Shown piece by piece: positions 54,246-64,000 of a stretch of DNA of 64,000 bases. Made by a program: the position numbers and the translations under genes. Origin of the DNA: Bremia lactucae (Eukaryota > Oomycota > Peronosporomycetes > Peronosporales > Peronosporaceae); the NCBI RefSeq assembly GCF_004359215.1, contig NC_090611.1:2797461-2861460 (forward strand). The letters run 5' to 3'. How positions within the stretch are numbered: position 1 is the stretch's first letter; each line of letters starts with the position of its first letter. A model generated the notes under the pieces. That model saw only the letters and a program-made list of their open reading frames with translations. It searched no databases and had not been told where the DNA came from.

Positions 54246-55900
54246 ATGGTAACAAAGCCCATACCCGTCGCCTCTAAGGTGTTGAAACTGCAGGCTACAC
54301 GACTAAGTGTAGCTGCTTATGAAGCTGACTCAAGAGAAGCCGCTCAGGCGTCTACAGCGGTAAGACCTCGCCTCTAACTCCGATTGGGGGCATATTTTTC
54401 GAGCCTGACTCAACGTCGGGCTTGAAGACAACCAGAAAGGCCTCCGGTTCGCCTGGGACCGATTCCGTCAAATCAAGGAGTTCAGACGAGACAGCTTAAG
54501 TATTGATTTCCGAGATGTTCGAGTCGTCGATTCTTTTCTTGGTGAAGAGTTATAATGTGATGACTTCGGAAAAAAGAACGGTAATTTTGATGCTGTAATA
54601 CACCACCAGAAACGAGTGATCTTAAAGATCACTTCAAAGTTATGTTAGCTTAGTTGCTAACATTAGCCAAAGAAAGCCGGACCGCAATACGCTGCGTGTC
54701 GCTCCCGAATAGAAATCTTGGTTGTCCACTAAGGGCAACATAATTCGTTGGTCATTCCAGACCAACAAACGATACAAAAAAAATTCGTTCTTCGACACAT
54801 TCAGGCTTCACAAACATGGTGAGGATAAAACGAATTCTTCATCGAAACCTTTTTCTGGCATCAGTAGTTCACTGTTAAGCGTGCTAAGGATGTGAATCCT
54901 TTGTATCAGAAATGCTTTATACAAAATTTGCAAAGAATAGGCCGCGATGCCTTGACAGAATGGTTACAGCACGTGGCCGGTTTGAAGAACGAGGTGCACG
55001 CTAAAAGCTGCACCGTTTGTCGAGAGAGGCATGTCCCTGCTGCGTTAAGAGTGCAGTTCATTCTATTAGGGTGGCGTACTCACCAAAAATAATAATAATA
55101 GAATGCTTGCCTCACTTCTGTAATGCGCGAACGGATTGATAATCTGCAAGTCCTTAACGAGCGCGCGAAGCGCTCTTATACCGATGGTTCCTCGGGATCA
55201 TAGAATGGGTCAGAAACGCTTTCTAGTCGAGTGCTTCTTGAATTATCGCGAGGTGAAAGTACTCAAACGAGTTATCTCATTTGATGGCCAAACTTGCATG
55301 ATAGTTAAATGCCTCGCTCTAATTTCTAATGAAACATTTAATTAAAAATTAGAGCGAGGCTTTTAAATATCATGCAAGTTTGGATACACTCGCCATATAG
55401 TTGAAAGCCTCGCTCTAATTAATGAAACATCTAATTTAACATTAGAGCGAGGCTTTCAACTATCATGCAAGGTTGCATACCCTCGCCCTTAAACGAGATA
55501 ATTCGTTCGAGTACTTTCACCTCGCGGTAATTCAAGAAGCACTCGACTAGATAGCGCTTCTGACAATTCAAGTCCATAAAAGGATGGTGAGGAGGGTAAG
55601 TCCGGGATCGACTTACTCGTCTGGCCCGACTGTTCGCCAACATGATTATCACAGTCGCGACTTTTGGCGATTGCTTGAGTACGTGGGTCATGAGCGTCAC
55701 TGTTGCTGTGACTTGCAGACGACAGTGAACAATCTTTGCATCAATGGGGCGAGTGATCAAGCGAAGATTGCGGCTGATCAATTGGCAACCGAACGGGCTG
55801 GCGACAGCTCGTCGATAGACGCATTAGTTGTACCGTCTGGCCCGAAACCATCAACTCTGGCGGATGATTTTAGAATCGTTTCGGTGCTGACTCACAACTT
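54246..55900 (+). pseudogene. Antisense-type module remnants (plus strand)
   Basis: Begins MVTKPIPVASKVLKLQATRL and SVAAYEADSREAAQAST. After frameshifts it reads FRRDSLSIDFRDVRVVDSFL (about 54495-54550), NPLYQKCFIQNLQRIGRDAL and a Cys motif SCTVCRERHVPAALRVQF (54895-55060). It ends with a helical stretch DLQTTVNNLCINGASDQAKI, AADQLATERAGDSSSIDALV (about 55710-55830). The Cys block is shared with the antisense frame of the left-edge element (2156-1974), and nucleotide similarity continues in the KRYLVECFLNYRE-like block. The LTR-like fragment to its left is minus oriented, so this would be antisense relative to its element. Function unknown. Confidence 0.4.
55201..55575. repeat. Nested foldback (inverted repeat with two inner hairpins)
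   Basis: Outer arms 55201-55300 and 55480-55575 are inverted copies (CGCTTTCTAGTCGAGTGCTT against its reverse complement). Inside lie two hairpins. The first at 55290-55381 has ~36-base arms with a few mismatches. The second at about 55398-55470 has 23-base perfect arms around ATAGTTGAAAGCCTCGCTCT. Both inner hairpins share the core GCCTCGCTCTAAT. Confidence 0.85.
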
Positions 55901-56589
55901 GATAAGCCTCGTACTGGTACTAAGGGCGGAGACAACTCGATCGAGCTGCATTACCCTGGCGGTGCAATATAGCAAAACGGGTCCATGTAATTGCCAAGTA
56001 ATCTTTACTGCCCACATTTGTCACTACATATTCGGGTAGGTATACCGTTGCCAGTAGAACAAGATCACTAACTTAAGATTAAAGAACATTTGCTATTCCA
56101 CTTTGATCAGCATCTTGTTTCTGTCAGTCCTTCGCATCATTAAAGGAATCCAGCCCGAAGCATACCACTGCTTCTCGAGCAGCAGAAATTATCCTGCATA
56201 CTCGATTTTTATTGTGTTCAGTGCGGTCGGTGTGCACTGCGGATATAGAATTCTCCTCTTCAGTGAGAGCTTAATTGCTCTCACTGGTACCACCAGTATC
56301 GATGCTGTGTGCATCAGTATCGTTATAAAAAAGCAACAGCCTTGTTGCTATTACCATATACATACGTTGTCTTGGAATCGAATAAAAATCGGCTAGATAT
56401 ACACCTATTATAAATGTTCACACACAAGAAGTTTAATACGACAAAGAGTCCACCTTAGCCCCAATCCCACAGCTATGTTTTAAAAAAAACATTTCAAGCT
56501 TAAATTGAAACAAACCGCTCCCAAGTTTAAAAAAGACGTAACGCTTAACAACTTTGAGTTCAGTGTAGCGTAGGCCTGACAGGCCATCA
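55901..56589. other. Unassigned spacer
   Basis: AT-rich with no recognised coding or repeat content; a 97-residue hydrophobic open stretch at 56103-56396 has no signal or motif that I trust. Confidence 0.45.
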
Positions 56590-58084
56590 CTCTCCGACGT
56601 TGATGGTTTGAAAGGCAGTTCCGATGACTGCCGTCATTGCCAAAGAGTATGCTTGGGAGTGGCCGCCGATGCTACGAAGACAATCGATTTCTGGCAACAT
56701 TTTCCTGCCCGGTCGTGAACGAATTCCGACCCATGAGGAGGTACAACCTCAGACGTACTTCGATGATATAGGTGTACATAGCCGAGGCGAGGACAATGTG
56801 CCAAACGTAACGAAGCAAACGGGCATTTAAGAGTGAGTTTGCTTAAAGAGCTCAATTGACTGTCATTAGCGTCGAAGATATCTCGTTGCGTGATCCATAA
56901 GGGGTAGCACGAATTTTTAAAATCAAAACCGGCAAAAATTAAGCTACTAAAGCGTGAGGTACCGGGAGTGCTTAACTAACTTCTATTTCGCTGCGAGCGA
57001 GATACCACTTCTTGCGTGCATCGTGAGCAAACCCGGTCTACGCACTGAACCAGGCAATCATCGACTGGCACCGGCCAGTCAGTGATCGCCTTGACTAAAT
57101 TCGTAATATTCTCGACTTAGCGGCGTACTTCCAAAAGTACGCCAGTACAAATCTCTTGTTAGTTAAGAAGAATATAATGCTCATGGAACGCTGATTGTCA
57201 GGATTCCTTTATAGAGTATCAAGCAAAGCTTGATGCAATCGCCAAGATTGGTGGTTGCAGACCGAGATAGACCATTTCACGTGGTCTGTGAAGCCAGCAA
57301 TTTTGCAATCGGCTGAGCGATTATGCAAAATGATACAAACCGCGTAGAGCGCGCGCAACAAGTCGCGTTATCTACTGGATCGCAAGTATAAATTCGTGCG
57401 CAAGTCCATTCGTGCTTGCGAGGTTTGTCAAGGGGTGAAGCCTAGTCCTTCATCCCGTGCTTCCGTTTCAATCTCTGCCTGCGTCGGCAGAGTGTCGGCA
57501 GTCCGTAACAACGGACTTGTCTTTGGAATTTCCGAAGGCGATCACAAGACTAATGGTATCTCTTGTGTTCGTAAATCGGTTCATCTTGTTGCAGTCCGGA
57601 GTCGATCACATCCAAAGCCTGCGCTCGCGTAGTTGTCGATATCATGTTTCGTCTCCATAAGTTGACCCGTGAACTGGTTTCCGAGCGAGACCGGGGTCAC
57701 GGTGGAGTTTTGGCAATATGTGTTTCGTTCAGATTTAATATATCAAAACCTACAATTCTAAAACAAACGGTCGGAATGAACGTGCAAATAATGTCGGCTT
57801 CGAGGATATGTCCACTCCTCTTACGAATTGGAGTGAATCCTGCCGTAGTAGATTCTGCCATCAACAATTCGGTGCCTGCATCAACAAAGCATACACCATT
57901 CATTGGTAATGGCTATCGCCATCTACGCCTACCCGCCTTGTTAGAATGTGACTTTAATTCAAGTGGGGAGGGACTCGCTCGAGGAAAAACTGATCCGGCC
58001 CTTGCTCTTTACACATTGACTGTGAAAGATACTGATAATGATCTAATCAAAATCAAAGACGGCAAACTCAGCATACCATTTTGA
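56590..58084 (+). pseudogene. Gypsy RT-RNase H-integrase remnant, plus strand
   Basis: The RT box TYFDDIGVHSRGED is intact near 56752. RNase H around 57230-57340 reads LMQSPRLVVADRDRPFHVVC and EASNFAIG followed by a stop. Integrase from 57390 reads VRKSIRACEVCQGVKPSPSS (zinc ligands C-x2-C), FVNRFILLQS and MFRLHKLTRELVSERDRG. At 57850-58010 it reads DSAINNSVPASTKHTPFIGN, the segment that follows the catalytic Glu; the D and E residues themselves are mostly lost. Several frameshifts. Confidence 0.8.
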
Positions 58085-58117
58085 AGTCCTTCATCAGTCC
58101 TGCCTCCATTTGGCCAC

Positions 58118-58223
58118 AAGGAACAAATAGCATGGTCACAGGAGGCCTGTTATCAAGCGTTCGACAGTTTCAGTTGTCGAACGCTTGATAACACGTCTCC
58201 TGTGACCATGCTATTTGTTCCTT
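58118..58223. repeat. Near-perfect hairpin, 49-base arms
   Basis: The left arm 58118-58166 (AAGGAACAAATAGCATGGTC...) and right arm 58175-58223 pair at 47 of 49 positions around the 8-base loop GTTTCAGT. It lies just past the end of the integrase remnant. Confidence 0.95.
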
Positions 58224-58430
58224 GTCTTGCACGTCTCTTGAAAAAATGATACTCCGATATGAAATACTTTCTTTGAAAGCGCGATAATTAAATCACCGTC
58301 GACATCGCCTAGACATTAGAAATATAACTCGTAACTATAGCTCGATCTAAGTATGTAGATTTATTAGCTCTAATCAATATGAATCCATGGCTCGTGTGCT
58401 TTTAATTAAGAGCGTCGGTATAGCGACACC

Positions 58431-58498
58431 CCCATTTTCGTATAGCGAGACCCCACTTCTGTACCAGCAGAAGTGGGGTCTCGCTATACGAAAATGGG
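58431..58498. repeat. Perfect hairpin in left MULE terminus
   Basis: Arms 58431-58461 and 58468-58498 (31 bases, CCCATTTTCGTATAGCGAGA...) pair without mismatch around TACCAG. The arm is a variant of the terminal repeat, so two terminal repeats meet head to head here. Confidence 0.95.
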
Positions 58499-58744
58499 TA
58501 CAGCTATTTTGATATATACTATGCACCAAAACAGAATTATGCTTCAAATAACTCACTCAAATAACTCATCCCATTTTTGTAGTTGCATAATCTTCTTCCA
58601 CTGCAATAATGTCTCTTAACTCACCTTCAAACTGCAACCTATTTTTCCCTTGAGCTTGCAGAGGACGCAGTAAAAAACCTCGCCTTGCAGGAGGGTTATT
58701 CAATTAAGAGAAGCAGGTCCAAAAAGGATAGTTCTGACGATGTT

Positions 58745-59260
58745 AGGAAAGTTTGGCTTGGTTGTGCCCATGGTGGAACACACCAACCAATGGTTGAACA
58801 AGTTCGGAAGACAAGCACTCCATGTCTAGCTTGTCCCTGATCAACCATCCTCCAGAGGAGAAGCCAAGATGAATCGACTGCCTCTGTTGCCAATGGCGAG
58901 CATAACCATGCAGCAGCAGCAAATGTGGCAGCTTACCCTGAGGCTCGCACTTTTACATCACAACAAGTGAATACTGTTGCATTGATCAGTAAAAGTGGGG
59001 CCAAACCACTTGTTATTATGAAGGCACTAAAAGCATCGATCAAACCTGTAGAGCCATTGGACAGGATATTTACAACATCAGAAAGCAGGAGCTACAACAA
59101 TTTTTACGGTTAGAACACCACTGGAAGCTCTTCTTGACACCCTTGGAGAAGAAGATGTTTACCATGTATTTGAGAGAAATTCAACAGGAATACTCTCAAA
59201 CCTTTTCATTGCCCCCAAAATATCCCATATTCCATTCTCAAAGATTTTGCCTCCGCCGAT
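58745..59260 (+). pseudogene. FAR1-type / MULE transposase N-terminal fragment
   Basis: The plus frame RKVWLGCAHGGTHQPMVEQV, RKTSTPCLACP, stop, STILQRRSQDESTA, then NGEHNHAAAANVAA holds the C...C...H-x-H pattern of the FAR1 DNA-binding domain. It continues FTSQQVNTVALISKSGAKPL and VIMKALKAS, then in a shifted frame QDIYNIRKQELQ, then RTPLEALLDTLGEEDVYHVF and STGILSNLFIAPK. This is the standard order of the linker before the MULE transposase core. The DDE core is missing. One stop and two frameshifts. Confidence 0.8.
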
Positions 59261-59450
59261 ATTCTGCTAAAAATTTATTAAGTAGATTGAATAGCTGTAG
59301 AGAACCCTTCCAAGAAGATACACAGACTTTAGCACAAAATAGCTGTACCAGCTGTTGGTACAGAAGTGGGGTGTCGCCAACCAAAATGGGGGTGTCGCTA
59401 TACCGACGGCCTTTATTAATTGATACAATGGGGGTGTCGCTATACCGACG

Positions 59451-60056
59451 GCCTTTATTAATTGATAAAAGGAAACGTTGATGGTATATTTTAAAGTGAG
59501 TACGTTCACGGTCCTTCGTTCACTCAATCGATGGAACTTTTGGCCAATCGTTTTACCTACTCTGTAATTACGCATCATCAAACAAGTAAAAATCAGCAAA
59601 AATATTAACTATGGAAGGGGACGGGACCTCGAGGGGGCGGGGTGATCTCTAAACACCAGTGACCGGATTCAAATGTTCCATGGTGGGGATCAAACTTATA
59701 CCAAGTAGTCAAAACGCTAAATTCCCGCATGTTGACCACACGCTTCGTATTTTTCCATAGTACGTATGCACTTTATGCAGCTTTGACAGCAATCCACAGA
59801 AAGCATCATCTTCATCACTCTTCCTATCATGCACACGTGCATGCCATCCATTCACACCATTCACCTAAAGCCTGAAGAAGCAGAACTTGATGAAGTTCGT
59901 TTGCTTCACTCGTCCTAGAGCTTTTGTTAACCCGACCGCGATCACTGCATCCGTTGACTTGTAATCGAGTGCATTGTCACCGTTTTCGACTAGTAAGTGA
60001 TTTACATGGACCACCGTGACGAGTTTGGGGACGTACAACATTCAGATAAGACATTT
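59451..60056. other. Unassigned spacer
   Basis: No gene recognised; possibly includes the decayed 3' end of the copia element to its right. Confidence 0.45.
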
Positions 60057-61200
60057 TTACTGCCCAAAGCGCTTTACGGCACATAGCAAGCCGCAAGTGA
60101 GTGCAACAATCGAATCAGCTTGCAACTTCGAAAATAAGGATTTCGATGGACGCGGCAGATCTTTGTGTTTCCATTGGCGCTCGAAAGAAGATCCAGCTTT
60201 GTCATCCTTCTCACGAAAAAAGTGAAGATTGATGTCTATGTGCTTCGTCCGCGTAAGAAAGACTGGGTTCTTGGCAAGCGCGATGCAACCGTGATTGTCT
60301 TCGATTTTTGTGGTCGCCATTTCTTTTTCGCAGGCGATATCTTTCAGGAGTAGACTAAGCCATATTACTTCCTGCATTGCGGAGTACTGCGCCACGTGCT
60401 CAGCTTCGGTGCTGCATGTCGCTACTTTCTTCAGCTTTCAAGACGCTGTCAATAAAGAAGAAGACGCTTTCTGAGTGGAGCTTGCGAGAAACTAGGTCAT
60501 GCCCATGACGTCTCCGCATAACCCATGATGCTTCCTTAATTTCGACGTATTGGGGGGATGCAGTGTCGAAGGAAACATTCTCGACCAGCAGATCTTTTCT
60601 GCCGCGTGAGCAGGCACGACGTTAATTAATTCATTGCGTTCCACTGCTGCGAACGTTTTGAAATTTTAGATATCTGGACGTTACAAAAAAAATTGTTGCA
60701 ACGAGTCGAGCCTTAAGCTTAGAATTTTACCGCATGACTCACGCTTCATCCGAAAAAAACCACTTGTATTCAACCTCTTTTTGTTTGTTGTTTTTGAATC
60801 GTTAACGATCATCGGTGGCGTCTTGTACTCTTCTTCAAATATTGGCTGGTAATGTTCGTTATGGCGTGTGCTGCTGCTTTACCATTTTATTTGATTCGTG
60901 CTCTGCAATTGTCACGCTTCGCGATATCAAAATTGCACCCGTGGCCTCGTCCAGCAGTCGATATGTGTTGCTCAGTTTTGTGTATTCAAACATCAAACAC
61001 CGTATTCCTGATATGTCAAGTCTCGTCCGCACTATTTTTGCTGCATGTGCGTAGCATTGGCTACCGAATACGCACATATGCTCGATGCATGGTTTCGCTT
61101 GAATATGAACTCGAAGGGACTTGTGCTTGGACTCGAGGCACTAGGCAAAATATTGCGAATGTCCACGGCAGTCATGATTGCCATGCATCAGTATATCTTG
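60057..61200 (-). pseudogene. Ty1/copia integrase-RT-RNase H remnant
   Basis: The minus strand near 61170 reads NTSPFEFIFKRN-like sequence, then VFGSQCYAHAAKIVRTRLDI, SGIRCLMFEYTKLSNTYRLL, ILISRSVTIAE (61077-60870), the copia integrase C-terminus. RT is too decayed to follow. RNase H from about 60550 to 60057 has GYAETSWA, STEAEHVAQYSAMQEVIWLS and KIEDNHGCIALAKNPVFLTR, TKHIDINLHFFREK. Copia order (integrase before RT) distinguishes it from the gypsy elements around it. Confidence 0.85.
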
Positions 61201-61329
61201 CTAATAATAAAATCGCTCAGTGTAAGGACCAGTCAACTCGCTAAGCCCTTGACCAATCATTTCGATTTATCATTTAAGCTATTCATTTTCTTTAATTCAA
61301 TTATTCACATGCGCCATACTAAAAACAAG

Positions 61330-61470
61330 TAAAAAGGTTTGCGCAATTAGGAGAGATGATACTCAGTTTGAATTAGATTTACGATAGGCGATACCTTAAC
61401 GAGTATACCAAAAGTATCGATTAGTAAGACTAATTTTAATTCAGTCGTAATATACCCTCATTCCTGACAG
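61330..61470 (+). repeat. Probable LTR end of F5 with primer binding site
   Basis: The sequence ends CATTCCTGACA at 61470, followed by TGGTAGCACTTGATGG at 61473, the longest match here to an initiator-type tRNA 3' end. The LTR start was not determined. Confidence 0.5.
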
Positions 61471-61494
61471 GTGGTAGCACTTGATGGTCTTCCG

Positions 61495-61585
61495 CTTGCT
61501 TCTCCGCCGTCCGCCCGCTTCTTCGCCGTCCGCTCGCTTCTTCGCCGTCCGCTCGCTTCCACGCCGTACGCTCACTTCTTCGCCG
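61495..61585. repeat. Minisatellite, ~20-bp unit
   Basis: Four to five units of CGCTTCTTCGCCGTCCGCTC with few changes in the F5 leader. Confidence 0.85.
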
Positions 61586-61625
61586 TTTGCGCTTCGTTGG
61601 ACTGCACTGCGTTGGATTGCCCGGT

Positions 61626-61745
61626 ACTGCTTGTAGCGTGAGAGATTCCGCTCGCAGCCAGTAACTTCCTGCTTGTAGCGTGAGAGATTCCGCTCGCAGC
61701 CAGTAACGTACTGCTTGTAGCGTGGGAATTTCCGCTCGCAGTCAA
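61626..61745 (-). repeat. 42-bp tandem repeat encoding 14-residue units
   Basis: Three units built on GCTTGTAGCGTGAGAGATTC. On the minus strand they read LAASGISHATSRKL-like repeats in an open frame (61754-61572); the plus strand is the element leader. Confidence 0.85.
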
Positions 61746-61946
61746 CTGCTCCATTCCTTCGAAGCGCTGCGTAGCAGTTTTGAGTGTGTGGCTTTCAGTA
61801 TCCCCTGTAAATCTAAGCGTCTGCCTGGCAGATATACTCGCTTAGTCTGTTTGAGGTAAGGTCCGGCTTAACTCGGTGAAACAGTTAAGCCATCTAGGAT
61901 AAGGTTGAATCTCTAACGCATTACGCCTAAGGGCTAAAGTAAGTCG

Positions 61947-63060
61947 TTGATTTCTACGAGCAAGAAGAGAAAGGCTACTACTCAGATTCCATTCGACTGT
62001 AGTAAAACTTTCCTCTTTAAGTACGGTGAGAAGTCTGCAAAGACTGCGAATGATCTGCTTGCGCCTTTACAAAAGACCCGGCGCATTGCAAAGACCTTAG
62101 CAAGCAACTCACCAAGGAGAAAGCCTGCCTGCCCAAGCAAGGGTCCACCTTATCAGCTCCGCTAGACGAAGTAGACGCGCTTTTGGAAGAAGCCGAGCGC
62201 ACTATCTTAAAGGATCTTCGGTTTTACTTAAGAGGCATAAATAAACTAAACAACAAAGTCTTTCAAAAGTCTCAAACACATCTTTCTTCCATTATGGGCC
62301 AACCCTCAAACGCCGAGCTAATGCAGCAAATGATGCATATGCTACAGCAACAACAAGAGTTAATCAAATCATTGACTAATTTCCAAAACGAAGATGGGCT
62401 TACGGTGGACGGGCTAAGAATACCGACGTATAGCGAAAGAAGTGAAGAGTCGCTTCTACTTCATTACGCGCAAGTACAGCAATATTTTATTGCGCGCGGT
62501 ACGAAGTGGAAAGAGGACGCAATGGCTCCTCAAGTACTTGCCGTACTAGGAAGTTCATGCGAGGACCAGCAGCACAATGGTTCTTGCTGCATCGATCATA
62601 AATTCACTCAGTCGACGAGTTTTTCTAGCAGTGGAAAAGGAATTCATTCCTGCGGATCTACAACAACGTCTTCGAGACGACCTGCATCGGCTGAGACAAG
62701 CCAATTGCAAAGGCTTAATGGATTATATTGCGAAATTTCGACACATTATTTCGCAAGTTGAGGACATGACTGAAATAGACCAAGTTATCTATATTCAACG
62801 AGGGTCAATAACAAGAACGCAAGAAGAAGTTCAATACCGACCGGGAAACACACTGTCGGAGGCTATTACGGTGGCGCTCGACTTTGAACGCGCACTTTCA
62901 GTTGGTTATAATCACCACACCGCTACAACCCCTCGTCCTGGTCCACTAAATGTGGTCAGAGAATTAAATAATGAGATTCCTGTACTGGGCTGCATCGTCG
63001 GTACACATGCCAGAGCTGATGGAAATTGGCAATGCTCGGCCATTTTATAGGTCTTCTCGC
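61947..63060 (+). pseudogene. F5 gag
   Basis: Leader-proximal coding KKRKATTQIPFDCSKTFLFK, then in another frame AERTILKDLRFYLRGINKLN, SSIMGQPSNAELMQQMMHML and RIPTYSERSEESLLLHYAQV (62183-62570). A frameshift near 62570 leads to SRRVFLAVEKEFIPADLQQR, LMDYIAKFRHIISQVEDMTE (62577-62950), and another near 62960 to PELMEIGNARPF, the nucleocapsid linker. It is different from the gag of F1-F4. Confidence 0.85.
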
Positions 63061-63520
63061 GTCTATAACCGACGTCCAAATAAACCAAAGTGTGCATACT
63101 GCAAAGAACTGGGATACACGATTCAGCAGTGTTACAAGCGCAGGAACCAGCAAACTAGTCGCGGCAACGGAAATCGTCGCGATCGTGCAAACGTCAACTA
63201 TTTCGAGAATGAGTCAGTCGAAGAAGAAACCATCGCGACTGTGTCAAATGAAACTATCACCACACTAAGTGAAGCTGACTTTGCTTCCTTCACGGGAAAA
63301 GATTTGATCGTCAAAAAGGGTCATCTTGACGATCGTGCTGTTAATAGAATGCTCGATTCTGGCGCCACATGCAATGTGGTGAAGCCGGGGTCGCTGCAAC
63401 GCGTCACGTCTGAAGTGGCAATTTAAGTTGCTCGTTTCAACGGCACTAATACCACCAAAAAGACAGTGAAGAAAGGAGTCGCAAATATCTCTTTTGATGG
63501 TAATCCATTTTCTGACGTTC
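63060..63520 (+). pseudogene. F5 nucleocapsid and protease
   Basis: Zinc knuckle C-A-Y-C-KELG-Y-TIQQ-C at about 63092-63132, with Tyr in place of the His ligand. The protease loop NRMLDSGATCNVVKPGSLQR (about 63343-63400) is intact with D-S-G. A TAA at 63424 cuts the frame. Confidence 0.85.
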
Positions 63521-64000
63521 CGGTCATTGAGTGACCAATGAGCAATTCCCATGATGTAATTCTGGGTAAGCCTTGGTTTACTGCGCACGAACCAATCATA
63601 AATTGGCGTACTCATCAAGTTTCGTTCAAATGTGGTGACATACCACATGATAAGGTTTTTGAACCGGTCATTATTTCCTCTGCCGACTTTTCAACGAATT
63701 GAAGACATCACAATACGAAGAAGTCTATCGTGTCAGAATTTATCAAGAATCGGAATCTACAAAACCTCGGGAAAAACGGTGAAAAGCTTTACTCGACTCC
63801 TATAAAGATGTATTTCTGGAAAAGTTACCGAATTCATTGCCTCCTCATCGGTCGATTGAGTTTAAAATCAATATGCAACCCGGTGCGCAACCGAGTAATC
63901 GTCCGTTGTTTCGACTTTCACAAGTTGAACAAAAGGCTTTGCAGAAATTTGTCGATGAGAACCTTTCACGCGGATGGATCGAACTTTCAGACTCGCCTTG
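63425..64000 (+). pseudogene. F5 protease C-terminus and RT start, cut by window end
   Basis: Same frame beyond the stop: ISFDGNPFSDVPVIE, TGA where Trp is usual, MSNSHDVILGKPWFTAHEPI. A TGA at about 63700 precedes the RT entry LPPHRSIEFKINMQPGAQPS, NRPLFRLSQVEQKALQKFVD, NLSRGWIELSDSP. The rest of pol lies outside the window. Confidence 0.85.

Larger units (their letters stand above)
58413..59450. mobile_element. Mutator-like (MULE) DNA transposon remnant with composite inverted repeats
   Basis: Terminal repeats CGTCGGTATAGCGACACCCC at 58413 and its exact reverse complement ending at 59450 (22 identical bases) extend inward imperfectly to about 50 bases, to GACACCCCACTTCTGTAC on both sides. 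The interior encodes a FAR1/MULE-type protein fragment. The right end is duplicated (59386-59427 and 59428-59467, 42-bp period). No clear 8-10-bp target duplication was seen. The element is too short and broken to be autonomous. Confidence 0.8.

Noticed and set aside
55584..56039. 151-residue open frame as an independent host gene
   Set aside because: Its helical part fits the end of the antisense-type module and its start overlaps the foldback; no independent support.
61495..61760. CRISPR-like repeat array
   Set aside because: Units are contiguous without unique spacers and the genome is eukaryotic; these are minisatellites.

Overview
The window reads as nuclear DNA of an oomycete, most likely a Peronosporales plant pathogen such as Phytophthora or a downy mildew. 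This is an inference from gene content. The host genes are nearly intronless, one encodes a PDZ-ankyrin-FYVE protein of a kind common in oomycetes, and about three quarters of the sequence is Ty3/gypsy retrotransposon debris whose gag proteins carry P-M-D-L-S nucleocapsid linkers. Five host genes are supported. On the minus strand are a HAD-type phosphatase-like gene with one 60-bp intron (9720-10553) and the mitochondrial F1-ATP synthase delta subunit (12530-13036). On the plus strand are a 987-residue coiled-coil protein (13693-16656), the PDZ-ankyrin-FYVE protein (17143-19368) and a Niemann-Pick C1-like sterol transporter (46800-51245). The first four form a small gene island at 9.7-19.4 kb; NPC1 stands alone between transposon blocks.

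LTR families are labelled here by LTR and coding similarity. F1 has LTRs at 20545-20980, 35775-36226 and 52867-53304. F2 has LTRs at 19908-20457, 21251-21781 and 31166-31726. F3 has LTRs at 8662-9449 and 38018-38530. F4 has LTR pieces at 38680-39036 and 44876-45800. F5 begins near 61.47 kb and runs off the window. Layout: 1-2160 is the 3' end of an F2-like element; 2390-4330 (plus) and 4384-9449 (minus) are two F3-like copies facing each other; 9.7-19.4 kb is the gene island; 19.9-36.2 kb holds F2 and F1 elements, with a 10.5-kb F2 element bounded by LTRs; 36.2-38.5 kb is a 5' part of F3; 38.7-45.8 kb is an F4 element whose 5' LTR and gag start are inverted in place; 46.8-51.2 kb is NPC1; 51.5-53.3 kb is a truncated F1; 54-58.1 kb is mixed gypsy remains with strong palindromes; 58.4-59.5 kb is a Mutator-like element with a FAR1-type transposase fragment; 60-61.2 kb is a Ty1/copia fragment; 61.4-64 kb is the start of F5.

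The most unusual signals are these: (1) antisense reading frames between integrase and 3' LTR in two different gypsy families, with related fragments at the left edge and at 54-56 kb; (2) a clean in-place inversion inside F4 with CAT/ATG at both junctions; (3) a 261-bp tRNA-derived SINE with an 18-bp target duplication inside an F3 LTR; (4) a 2145-bp near-exact tandem copy of F2 gag-pol joined at the single N of the window, which may be an assembly artefact; (5) three near-perfect palindromes; (6) a gag frameshift shared by two separate F1 copies. All alignments were made by eye; no database search was possible.
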